Positions 20,079 to 27,083 of a stretch of DNA of 64,000 bases are shown here, piece by piece. The position numbers and the translations under genes are program-made. The stretch spans positions 372,001 through 436,000 of the forward strand of contig NZ_JACIDV010000002.1 of the NCBI RefSeq assembly GCF_014196515.1, given 5' to 3'. Numbering within the stretch: position 1 is the stretch's first letter; the number at the start of each line of letters is the position of its first letter. This DNA comes from Rhizobium skierniewicense. Its GTDB lineage: Bacteria; Pseudomonadota; Alphaproteobacteria; Rhizobiales; Rhizobiaceae. A model generated the notes under the pieces. The model was not told the DNA's origin. It did not search any database and saw nothing but the letters and a program-made list of their open reading frames with translations.

Positions 20079-20387
20079 ATGATCATGCATTGCGTATTCA
20101 TACGCTTCAAGTCGGCAACGACGACGGGCGAAAAACAGGGTATCTTTGACGCTATCACGGCACTGAAAGACGTCGTTCCGGGCATTACAGACGTTAAATG
20201 CGGCCAGAATGTTTCATCCGAAGGCCTGAATGGTGGCTTCATGGATGGATTCGCCGTGACGCTGGACAGCATCGAAGCGCGCGACGAATATCTGGCGCAT
20301 CCCAAACATATGGATGTTGGCGAACGGTTGATGGGCCTTGTGGATGGCGGCGCCGCCGGTCTTCTGGTGTTCGATATGGCGACCTGA
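20079..20387 (+). CDS. Dabb-domain (stress-responsive A/B barrel) protein
   Basis: The 102 residues begin with IMHCVFIRFK and contain the VPGITDVKCGQN turn and HPKHMDVGERL helix typical of dimeric alpha/beta-barrel Dabb proteins. The fold occurs in stress proteins and in some small-molecule enzymes; the function here is unknown. It stands alone between rnhA and the convergent metal-importer operon and is closed by the shared hairpin at 20411-20439. Confidence 0.82.
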   Translation: MIMHCVFIRFKSATTTGEKQGIFDAITALKDVVPGITDVKCGQNVSSEGLNGGFMDGFAVTLDSIEARDEYLAHPKHMDVGERLMGLVDGGAAGLLVFDMAT

Positions 20388-20410
20388 GCAGAGGCCGGCT
20401 GTGAGATACG

Positions 20411-20439
20411 AAGAGGTGCAGAACGGTTCTGCACCTCTT
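20411..20439. terminator. Bidirectional hairpin terminator
   Basis: A perfect 13-bp inverted repeat (AAGAGGTGCAGAA / TTCTGCACCTCTT) with a 3-base loop lies between the ends of two convergent genes. The T-tracts are short on both sides, so its strength is uncertain, but position and symmetry fit a shared terminator. Confidence 0.75.
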
Positions 20440-20452
20440 CTTGATTCAGGCC

Positions 20453-21352
20453 TCAGCTTGATTTGTTGATGGCCGAGGCCAGTTGTTCGACATTGTAGCG
20501 GAACATCTTCTCATAGGTCGGGGCGGGGCCATTGGCTTTCGAGAGCGCCTCCACATAAAGTTCGCCGCCCGGCTTGGCACCGGTTGCCTTGGCCACCTGC
20601 TTGACCAGACGCGGGTCGTTGGAGTTCTCAAAGAAATAAGTCTTCACATTCTCCGCCTTGATCTGCTCGATCAGCTTGGCGACGTCTCCGGCAGACGCTT
20701 CCGTTTCGGTGGAGACGCCCAGTGGCGACAGGAACGTCACCTTGTATTCGCGCCCGAAATAACCAAAGGCGTCGTGGCTGGTCAGGACCTTGCGACGATC
20801 TGCCGGGATGGGATCGAACTTGGCATGGGCAAAGGCGTCGAGCTCATCCAGCGTCTTGATATAGGCGTCGGCGTTTGCCTTGAAGTCCCGGGCATCGGCA
20901 GGATCAGCGGCGGCCAACTTCGTTTCGATGTTCTTCACCCATGTCTTTACGTTGATCGGGCTGTTCCAGACGTGGGGATCGGTGATGGTTTTGCCGTCTT
21001 CTTCCATGCTGCGTGTTTCTATGCCGTCCGATACCGTTACTGGTATACTTTTGGTACCGGATGCGGAAATCAGGCGGTCCATCCATCCTTCAAGACCAAG
21101 GCCACTGACGAAAACGACGTCTGCCGCCTTCAGGCTTTTCGCGTCTGATGGCGATGGCTCGAATTCATGCGGATCGCCATCCGGCTTGACGAGGCTCGTC
21201 ACCGTCACGTGTTTGCCGCCCACCTGTTTCACAACATCGGCAAGCACCGTGAAGGAGGCGACGGCCTTCAGTTCGGCAGCAGAGACGGGCGCGGCGAAGG
21301 CCAAGAGGGCGGGTAGGGCAGCGGCAGTCAGAAGATATGTGCGGCACAGCAT
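20453..21352 (-). CDS. Metal ABC transporter, substrate-binding protein (Zn or Mn)
   Basis: A periplasmic cluster A-I metal-binding protein of 299 residues with a signal peptide (cleavage near VSAAE). The metal-ligand histidines are H61 (DGDPHEFEPSP), H126 (TDPHVWNSP) and H192 (LTSHDAFGYFGREY), with an acidic ligand expected in FFENSNDP. It lacks the long His-rich loop found in many ZnuA proteins, so manganese is not excluded. The Zur-like operator before the operon favours zinc. A. tumefaciens is reported to have a Zur-controlled troCBA importer with this gene order, which is the best match I know of. It is the last gene of the operon. Confidence 0.88.
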   Translation of the reverse strand: MLCRTYLLTAAALPALLAFAAPVSAAELKAVASFTVLADVVKQVGGKHVTVTSLVKPDGDPHEFEPSPSDAKSLKAADVVFVSGLGLEGWMDRLISASGTKSIPVTVSDGIETRSMEEDGKTITDPHVWNSPINVKTWVKNIETKLAAADPADARDFKANADAYIKTLDELDAFAHAKFDPIPADRRKVLTSHDAFGYFGREYKVTFLSPLGVSTETEASAGDVAKLIEQIKAENVKTYFFENSNDPRLVKQVAKATGAKPGGELYVEALSKANGPAPTYEKMFRYNVEQLASAINKSS

Positions 21353-21371
21353 GGTGGGAGGTCTCCTGGGG

Positions 21372-22244
21372 TTAGCCCTTCAAGTGCGGGCGGGTGAAAT
21401 AGCGGCCTGCGACGCCAGCCGGTGCTGCCAGAATGGACAGACCGTAGAGGCAGGTTGCGGCCATGATGATGGTCGGCCCGGAGGCGAGCTCGAAATGGTA
21501 GGATACGACGAGGCCGAGATAGCCCGAGATGGCAGCACTCACCGCTGCAAGGATCAACATGGCGGGCAGGCTACGCGTCCATAATTGCGCGATGGCTGCC
21601 GGCAGCATCATCAGCCCCACGGCCATCAGTGTGCCCAGTGCCTGAAAGCTCGCCACCAGATTGATGACGACCAGCACGAGGAACACGACGTGGTATAGAG
21701 GCCCGCGCCCGCCCACAGCTCTGAGGAAGCCGGGGTCGAAACATTCGGTGACCAAAGGGCGGTAGATGACGGCGAGAACGATTAGCGTCAGCGATGTGAT
21801 GGCGCCAATCTGATAGAGAGCAGGCGCATCTATCGCAAGGATCGTGCCGAACAGAACATGCAGAAGATCGACATTCGACCCGTGCAGGGAAACGATCAAA
21901 ACGCCCAGAGCCAGGGATGCCAGATAAAAACTCGCAAAGCTCGCATCTTCCTGTAGCGGCGTGATGCGGCTGACTAGGCCGGAAAGCAGGGCAACGGATA
22001 GGCCAGCAACCAGTCCACCGAGGCCCATGGCTGTCAGGGAGAGTGATCCTGCGATGAGATATCCAATGGCTGCTCCCGGCAAAATAGCGTGGCTGAGCGC
22101 GTCGCCCATCAGGCTCATCCGCCTCAACATCAAGAAAACACCCATGGGACTGGCACCGGCGGCAAGGCAAAAGCAGGCGATGAGCGCCCGTCGCATGAAG
22201 CCGTAGTCCTGAAACGGGGCGAGGAAGATATCGTAAGCCGTCAT
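21372..22244 (-). CDS. Metal ABC transporter, permease
   Basis: An ABC-3 family permease of 290 residues with about eight membrane helices. Family segments are FMRRALIACFCLAAGASPMG with the start of the core, LMGDALSHAILPGAAIGY (the conserved cytoplasmic loop contacting the ATPase), and the ALGTLMAVGLMMLPAAIA helix. It pairs with the ATPase whose stop overlaps its start by four bases, and its own stop is 19 bases before the binding-protein start. Confidence 0.93.
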   Translation of the reverse strand: MTAYDIFLAPFQDYGFMRRALIACFCLAAGASPMGVFLMLRRMSLMGDALSHAILPGAAIGYLIAGSLSLTAMGLGGLVAGLSVALLSGLVSRITPLQEDASFASFYLASLALGVLIVSLHGSNVDLLHVLFGTILAIDAPALYQIGAITSLTLIVLAVIYRPLVTECFDPGFLRAVGGRGPLYHVVFLVLVVINLVASFQALGTLMAVGLMMLPAAIAQLWTRSLPAMLILAAVSAAISGYLGLVVSYHFELASGPTIIMAATCLYGLSILAAPAGVAGRYFTRPHLKG

Positions 22245-22984
22245 GCTGCGGGCTCGCAGACAACGCTGTTATCGTCCCAACGTTCGGACATGGTTCGGGC
22301 GCGCATGAGGTTGATCGGTGACATGACCTGCTGGGTCGGTCCCCACGCGATCAGTTCGCGCGCGATCAGCAGCGTTTCCGGAAAATGCGAACGGACCTGC
22401 TCAAAATCATGCAGCACAGCAACAACGGTGCGGCCTTCGCCATGCCAGCGGCTAACGATATCAAGAAGGTCACGGGTCGTGCGCGCATCGATGGCTGTGA
22501 AGGGTTCGTCCAGAAGAATGACGCTTGCATCTTGCAGCAACAGCCTGGCGAAGAGAACACGCTGGAACTGACCGGCAGACAATGCACTGATCGACCGGTT
22601 CTCGAAACCCGCCAGTCCCACTGTGGCCAATGCGTCCTGTGCCCGCACTTCATCGGCCTTGCCCATGGTGCCGAAAGCGCCAGCGGTTTTCCAGGAACCC
22701 AGAAGCACCGTTTCCGACACTGAAATCGGAAAGCGCCGATTGATATCCGCTGCCTGCGGCAAATAGCCGAATTCCGCGCGTTTCAAAGTGTGCATGATGC
22801 TGCCCTCAGATGCTTTGAGATCGCCGATGATGGCCTTTAGCAGCGTGGATTTCCCAGCCCCATTTGGCCCCGCGATCGCTGTCAGGCTGCCTGCGTTGAA
22901 ACTGCCGGAGACGTGATGCACTGCCGGATGACGGTTATAGGCCACCGTCAGGTTGTCGATCGTCAGCACTGCAGCGCCGGTCAT
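22241..22984 (-). CDS. Metal ABC transporter, ATP-binding protein
   Basis: The nucleotide-binding subunit of the importer. Walker A is GPNGAGKST, the Q-loop is GYLPQAADI, the ABC signature is LSAGQFQRV, Walker B is VILLDEPFTAID and the switch His is in AVLHDFEQVR. Three in-frame starts (23017, 23002, 22984) precede the conserved VLTIDNLTVAY and none has a good ribosome site; 22984 is used as the most conservative. It is the first gene of the operon, about 135 bases downstream of a Zur-like operator. Confidence 0.93.
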   Translation of the reverse strand: MTGAAVLTIDNLTVAYNRHPAVHHVSGSFNAGSLTAIAGPNGAGKSTLLKAIIGDLKASEGSIMHTLKRAEFGYLPQAADINRRFPISVSETVLLGSWKTAGAFGTMGKADEVRAQDALATVGLAGFENRSISALSAGQFQRVLFARLLLQDASVILLDEPFTAIDARTTRDLLDIVSRWHGEGRTVVAVLHDFEQVRSHFPETLLIARELIAWGPTQQVMSPINLMRARTMSERWDDNSVVCEPAA

Positions 22985-23116
22985 GACAGCAGGACCGCCC
23001 ATTGGATGGCCAACCATAGGGGAACGAGGATGACGAATGCGACGAGAAGCCTTGCCGCTGCGGATTGTTGCAACAGGCGGCGGGGAGAAAAGGAATGCAG
23101 CATGGGGTGCTCACAA

Positions 23117-23151
23117 TAATGTTATACAATTACTGTAATGATATAACAATT
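23117..23151 (-). promoter_or_regulatory. Tandem Zur-like operator upstream of the metal importer
   Basis: Two 16-base palindrome-like sites, TAATGTTATACAATTA (23117-23132) and TAATGATATAACAATT (23136-23151), lie 19 bp centre to centre. They resemble the alphaproteobacterial Zur consensus with GTTATA/TATAAC cores in an otherwise GC-rich sequence. They sit about 100-135 bases before the possible importer starts. Repression by Zur (or another Fur-family metal regulator) is inferred. Confidence 0.65.
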
Positions 23152-23271
23152 GCGGCGGAAGAAAGGCCTGTTTTGAGTGGCATGGATGGGACTGTATGGG
23201 GGATTTTGGCCGATGCGGCCATGCCTGCTGGCCAGGATCAACCGCTTGGGACGTCCAAGGGCAGTCAGAAA

Positions 23272-23294
23272 ATCCTCGGGCCAAGCCCGAGGAT
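23272..23294 (-). terminator. Terminator of the peroxiredoxin gene
   Basis: A 10-bp stem with a 3-base loop (ATCCTCGGGC / GCCCGAGGAT). On the minus strand it is followed by TTTCTG. It lies 17 bases past the peroxiredoxin stop. Confidence 0.7.
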
Positions 23295-23310
23295 AGCAGT
23301 GAAAATCGAA

Positions 23311-23796
23311 CTAAAGCTGTTCGATCATCGTCGCAGCGGATGAAACAGTCGCCTGACCCGGATTTTCTTCCACGTTGAGAGACTTTACAACACCGTCCTC
23401 GACCAACATGGAGTAGCGCTTGGAGCGCACACCGAGGCTGCCCGCAGACAGGTCGGCGTCAAGGCCGAGTGCCTTAGTGAAGGCGGCATCCCAATCTGCC
23501 AGAAAGTGAATTTTCCCCTGTCCACCCGACGACTCGGCCCATGCGCCCATGACGTGCCAGTCGTTGACGGCGACAACGGCAATATCGTCCACGCCCCGGG
23601 CCAGAATGGCATCACGGTTTTCGAGATAGCCTGGCAGGTGGTTGAGAGAGCAAGTGGGGGTAAACGCGCCGGGAACGGCAAAGACAACCACCTTCTTGCC
23701 GCCGAAAAGGGCGTCAGTGGTGGTATCGACAGGGCCGTCGGCCGTCTTTTCCTTAAATGTCGCGGAGGGGAGTTTGTCGCCGATTTTGATGGTCAT
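23311..23796 (-). CDS. Peroxiredoxin, PRX5/glutaredoxin-dependent type
   Basis: A thiol peroxidase of 161 residues that reduces hydrogen and organic peroxides. The peroxidatic Cys is C49 in the VPGAFTPTCS motif, and the conserved Arg is in GVRSKRYSMLVEDG. It is the only cysteine in the protein, so it must act as a 1-Cys enzyme and use an external thiol such as glutathione/glutaredoxin for turnover. Cytoplasmic, single gene with its own terminator. Confidence 0.93.
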   Translation of the reverse strand: MTIKIGDKLPSATFKEKTADGPVDTTTDALFGGKKVVVFAVPGAFTPTCSLNHLPGYLENRDAILARGVDDIAVVAVNDWHVMGAWAESSGGQGKIHFLADWDAAFTKALGLDADLSAGSLGVRSKRYSMLVEDGVVKSLNVEENPGQATVSSAATMIEQL

Positions 23797-23874
23797 AATA
23801 TCGCTCCTGTGGCAATGATCCGGCGCGACTATAGAGGATGATTTTATAAAGTCGCCACTGATTTTTGGCGTTTA

Positions 23875-24723
23875 TCATCGCGGAAATTCGAGCGGTGCTT
23901 CCATGACCTGATCGCCGGATTTGACCAGAATCATCCAGCGCTGCCCCCGCGGGTTGTAGGATTTCGGCAGACCTTTGATGTTCATGTAAAAGGACAGCTT
24001 GCGCTTGTCACGGACCATGTTCTGCGGCTCGAAATAGGCGTAGCCCGACGGTCCGGCGACAAAAATGTCGGTTTCCTTGGGCGAATTTTCCGGCAAGCGC
24101 AGGTCCACGCCAAGCAATGTCTTGTCAGGCGTGATGTGAAAATTCTCGACTTTGAACTCATCCGATGGAGGTGCGGGCAAGGTTGCTTTTGCCGCAGCGA
24201 TCGCATCCGTCTCTTGCTGTACCGCCGTCTTTTCCGCGCCCTTGTCGATTTCGAAACTTGCCTCGAACGGGATGCAAATGTTGAGGCATACGCCGATAAA
24301 GGCTGTCAATCGTGCCTTTTCGCTGTTTGAGCCGGGTTGGGATTGCAGCACGAACGGCAGGGACACCGAAGTATCGTAACCGATATCTTCGATTTCGTCG
24401 TTCCTGATCAGCTTCGGCACAGGAAAGGACAAGGAAGTCAAACTTGCTTCGCTTGTCTTGTCGAGCGTGATCTTCGGCGGAATGCCCGATTCACCCGGCT
24501 CACGCCAATAGGTAATCCAACCGGGCTTGAGATCGATCTGCAAAACCGCTTCGATGCGGCCATCGGCACTGACAGGCAAGCTGATCACGCGCATGCGTCC
24601 GCCCTCGCTCTGCGCCCACTCCGTCGTCTCGGCGTGGGCCAGTCTTGGAGTGAAAGGCGCTGCCACGAGGAGAGCAAATGCGAGCAGCGATGCGCGCGTG
24701 ATAAAAAAGTCTTTGGCGTTCAT
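23875..24723 (-). CDS. Secreted DsbD N-terminal-domain-like protein
   Basis: The 282 residues start with a signal peptide (LLAFALLVAAPF, cleavage near AHAE) and carry a DsbD-N type immunoglobulin-like domain, seen in WITYWREPGESGIPP and the GVCLNICIPFEASF segment with a C-x3-C pair. In DsbD this domain passes electrons to periplasmic partners, but here it stands alone without the membrane and thioredoxin parts. A role in periplasmic thiol or copper handling is plausible, not shown. It is divergent from yqgE. Confidence 0.82.
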   Translation of the reverse strand: MNAKDFFITRASLLAFALLVAAPFTPRLAHAETTEWAQSEGGRMRVISLPVSADGRIEAVLQIDLKPGWITYWREPGESGIPPKITLDKTSEASLTSLSFPVPKLIRNDEIEDIGYDTSVSLPFVLQSQPGSNSEKARLTAFIGVCLNICIPFEASFEIDKGAEKTAVQQETDAIAAAKATLPAPPSDEFKVENFHITPDKTLLGVDLRLPENSPKETDIFVAGPSGYAYFEPQNMVRDKRKLSFYMNIKGLPKSYNPRGQRWMILVKSGDQVMEAPLEFPR

Positions 24724-24883
24724 ATTTTCGGTCTAGCCTAACCCGCGCCGGGGGCCAAGTTACGATTTTCACCCGTTCATCATTTTCGGTTGATTGATTG
24801 TCCTTGATGCCGCATCCTGACGCCATGACCAACCATTATGCCGTACGGGTGTCGCGCCAGAGTACGGCAGACCGGAGGCCCTG

Positions 24884-25489
24884 GTGACGTTTTCGACCCT
24901 TTTGAACAAGAGAGAAAGAGGCTTTCTGGATGGCCACTTTCTCATCGCAATGCCGGGGCTGGAGGGTGGGGCTTTCGAGCGTTCCGTTGTCTATATCTGC
25001 GCGCACTCCGATGCGGGTGCCATGGGCTTCATCATCAATCGGAGCCAGCAGATCACCTTCACCGACCTGCTTCTGCATTTGAAGATGATGAACCAGACCG
25101 ACGCCATCATGCTGCCCACCCAGACCCGCGATTTTCCCGTTCAATGCGGCGGTCCTGTGGAAGCAGGTCGCGGCTTTGTCCTGCACTCGGATGACTACAG
25201 CAGCGAGTCCAGCATTCCCGTCAGTGATGATATCTCCTTGACATCGACCCTGGATATCGTGCGCGCCATTTCCAGCGGGCAGGGGCCGGACCGGGCCACC
25301 ATGTTGTTGGGGTATGCGGGTTGGGGTGCTGGTCAGTTGGAAAACGAAATGGCCAGCAATGGGTGGTTGAACTGCCCTGCGTCCGAAGAGCTGATCTTTG
25401 ATCGAACGCTGGACAACAAATACGAACGCGCACTGGGGCTTCTTGGCGTCGATCCTAGAATGCTCTCGGCGCAAGCGGGGCATGCTTGA
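24884..25489 (+). CDS. YqgE/AlgH family protein (DUF179)
   Basis: A protein of 201 residues with the UPF0301 signatures: [20 protein letters not shown] at the start of the fold, [13 protein letters not shown], and [14 protein letters not shown]. AlgH was first reported as a regulator of alginate in Pseudomonas, but the biochemical role of the family is unknown. It begins with GTG at 24884. Single gene. Confidence 0.9.
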   Translation: MTFSTLLNKRERGFLDGHFLIAMPGLEGGAFERSVVYICAHSDAGAMGFIINRSQQITFTDLLLHLKMMNQTDAIMLPTQTRDFPVQCGGPVEAGRGFVLHSDDYSSESSIPVSDDISLTSTLDIVRAISSGQGPDRATMLLGYAGWGAGQLENEMASNGWLNCPASEELIFDRTLDNKYERALGLLGVDPRMLSAQAGHA

Positions 25490-25506
25490 GGAATTTAAAA
25501 TTTAGC

Positions 25507-25532
25507 GGAACTAAAATTTAACTGATGACGTT
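25507..25532 (+). promoter_or_regulatory. Sigma-EcfG (general stress) promoter of csbD
   Basis: GGAAC (25507-25511) and CGTT (25529-25532) are separated by 17 bases, an exact match to the alphaproteobacterial EcfG consensus GGAAC-N16/17-CGTT. The CsbD start codon is 52 bases further on. CsbD-like genes are frequent members of the general stress regulon in this class. Confidence 0.85.
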
Positions 25533-25584
25533 TTTACACCGGTTGCCAGCACCAAGTCTGGTTTAAAAACTAGGGAGAAGCATC

Positions 25585-25776
25585 ATGGGTAGCATGTCTG
25601 ATAAAGTCGCTGGCAAGGCCAATGAAATCGCTGGCAAGGTAAAGCAGGGCATTGGCTCTGCAACAGACAACGACCGTCTGGAAGCTGAAGGCGCAGCGCA
25701 GGAAACAAAGGGCAAGATTCAGTCCACGACCGGTAAAGCCAAGGACGCCGTAAAGGGCGCAGTTGACCGGGCCTAA
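25585..25776 (+). CDS. CsbD-family stress protein
   Basis: A 63-residue, highly charged helical protein with the CsbD pattern of [18 protein letters not shown] and repeated [18 protein letters not shown] segments. CsbD proteins are strongly induced in stationary phase and general stress; their molecular role is unknown. ATG 25585 follows AGGGAGAA; an ATG three codons later is possible. The EcfG-type promoter upstream fits the family. Confidence 0.92.
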   Translation: MGSMSDKVAGKANEIAGKVKQGIGSATDNDRLEAEGAAQETKGKIQSTTGKAKDAVKGAVDRA

Positions 25777-25937
25777 CCATTTGACGGGTTGACGTTATCG
25801 TCGGCCATAAACCTCGAAGCGCATGTGTTGTTGCCGACACGTGCGCTTTTTCATCTCTATCAAACCGTTCGCAACACTGAACTGTCCTGTGACCTCAATT
25901 GGGAGGCCTCCGGCTCAGTATTTTTTAGGAGCAGGAA

Positions 25938-27083
25938 ATGCAGCTATTCTCATGCGCGGCCTGTGGGCAGGTTGTCCATTTCGACAATCGTTCCTGCGTC
26001 AACTGCGGGCATCGTCTGGTTTTTGTACCTCAGACACTCACCATGGAGGCGATCGAGCCTGCCGGCGATCCAAACTGGTCTTTGGTGGCAAATCCCGCGC
26101 GCCAGATCCGGTTTTGCGCCAATGAGGTGAACGACATCTGCAATTGGTCCGTGCCTGCGGAAAGCAACAGCAATTTTTGTCCCGCTTGCAGCCATAACAG
26201 GCTGGTGCCGGACGTCTCGAAAGAAGAGGGCGTGGAGCAGTGGCGTCGGTTGAGCCAGGCGCAGCGCCACCTGTTTTATTCCATGCTGCGTCTCGGTCTG
26301 CCGCATCCCAACCGCGACGTCGATCCGCAAGGTGGTCTCGTCTTTGACTTTCTTGTGGATGAGGTTGCGGCTGACGGTTCGATCATTCCGGCCATGACCG
26401 GCCACGACGAGGGGCTGATCGCCATCCGCGCCGCAGAATCGGACGATGCGACGCGTGAGCAGATCAAAAGCAATATGAACGAGCCATACCGCACCATGCT
26501 CGGCCATTTCCGCCACGAGGTCGGCCACTTCATCTGGAACAAGCTGGTGCGCGATGCCGACAGGCTGGATGCGTGCCGTGCGGTGTTCGGAGATGACCGC
26601 GCCGACTACGGCGAAGCCCTGAAGCGGAACTATGATCAGGGCCCGCAGCTCGGCTGGCAGCAAAGCTTCATCAGTTCCTATGCTTCGGTTCATCCGTGGG
26701 AAGATTTTGCGGAATGCTTTGCGCATTACCTGCATATCGTCGATACGCTGGAAACAGCGCATGCCTTTGGTATCGCCATCGAGCCGGAAGGACATGAAGA
26801 GCTGGAGGCCGATGTCAGCTTCGATCCCTATCGTGCCCGCAGTGCCAAACAGCTGGTCAGCGCGTGGATACCATTGAGTGTCGCCCTCAATTCCATGCAG
26901 CGCAGCATGGGAGAGGCGGATCTGTACCCGTTCGTGCTGACGCCAGCAGTGGTCGATAAACTCGAATTCATGCACCAGCTTCTGCACGGACAAATCCCGG
27001 CACAGCAGCAGAACGAGATACACTCACAAGCCCAGCCGCCACAGCAGCCAGCCGACCAAAATCAGGCTCTTTTCACAACCTGA
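25938..27083 (+). CDS. Putative zinc-binding peptidase with N-terminal zinc ribbons
   Basis: The first 90 residues hold two zinc-ribbon-like cysteine sets: C6, C9, C20, C23, and C60, C68, C81, C84. The rest is a metallopeptidase domain (DUF2248-like) with the zinc motif HEVGH at 193-197 and a second block HPWEDFAECFAHYLH that could supply the third ligand. The family is common in proteobacteria and uncharacterised. The C-terminus is Gln/Pro-rich. Its last 22 bases overlap the end of the convergent GGDEF-EAL gene. Confidence 0.85.
   Translation: MQLFSCAACGQVVHFDNRSCVNCGHRLVFVPQTLTMEAIEPAGDPNWSLVANPARQIRFCANEVNDICNWSVPAESNSNFCPACSHNRLVPDVSKEEGVEQWRRLSQAQRHLFYSMLRLGLPHPNRDVDPQGGLVFDFLVDEVAADGSIIPAMTGHDEGLIAIRAAESDDATREQIKSNMNEPYRTMLGHFRHEVGHFIWNKLVRDADRLDACRAVFGDDRADYGEALKRNYDQGPQLGWQQSFISSYASVHPWEDFAECFAHYLHIVDTLETAHAFGIAIEPEGHEELEADVSFDPYRARSAKQLVSAWIPLSVALNSMQRSMGEADLYPFVLTPAVVDKLEFMHQLLHGQIPAQQQNEIHSQAQPPQQPADQNQALFTT

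Noticed and set aside
25950..27023. 357-codon frame antisense to the zinc peptidase gene
   Set aside because: The opposite strand encodes clear zinc ribbons and HExxH; the antisense product has no recognisable domain.
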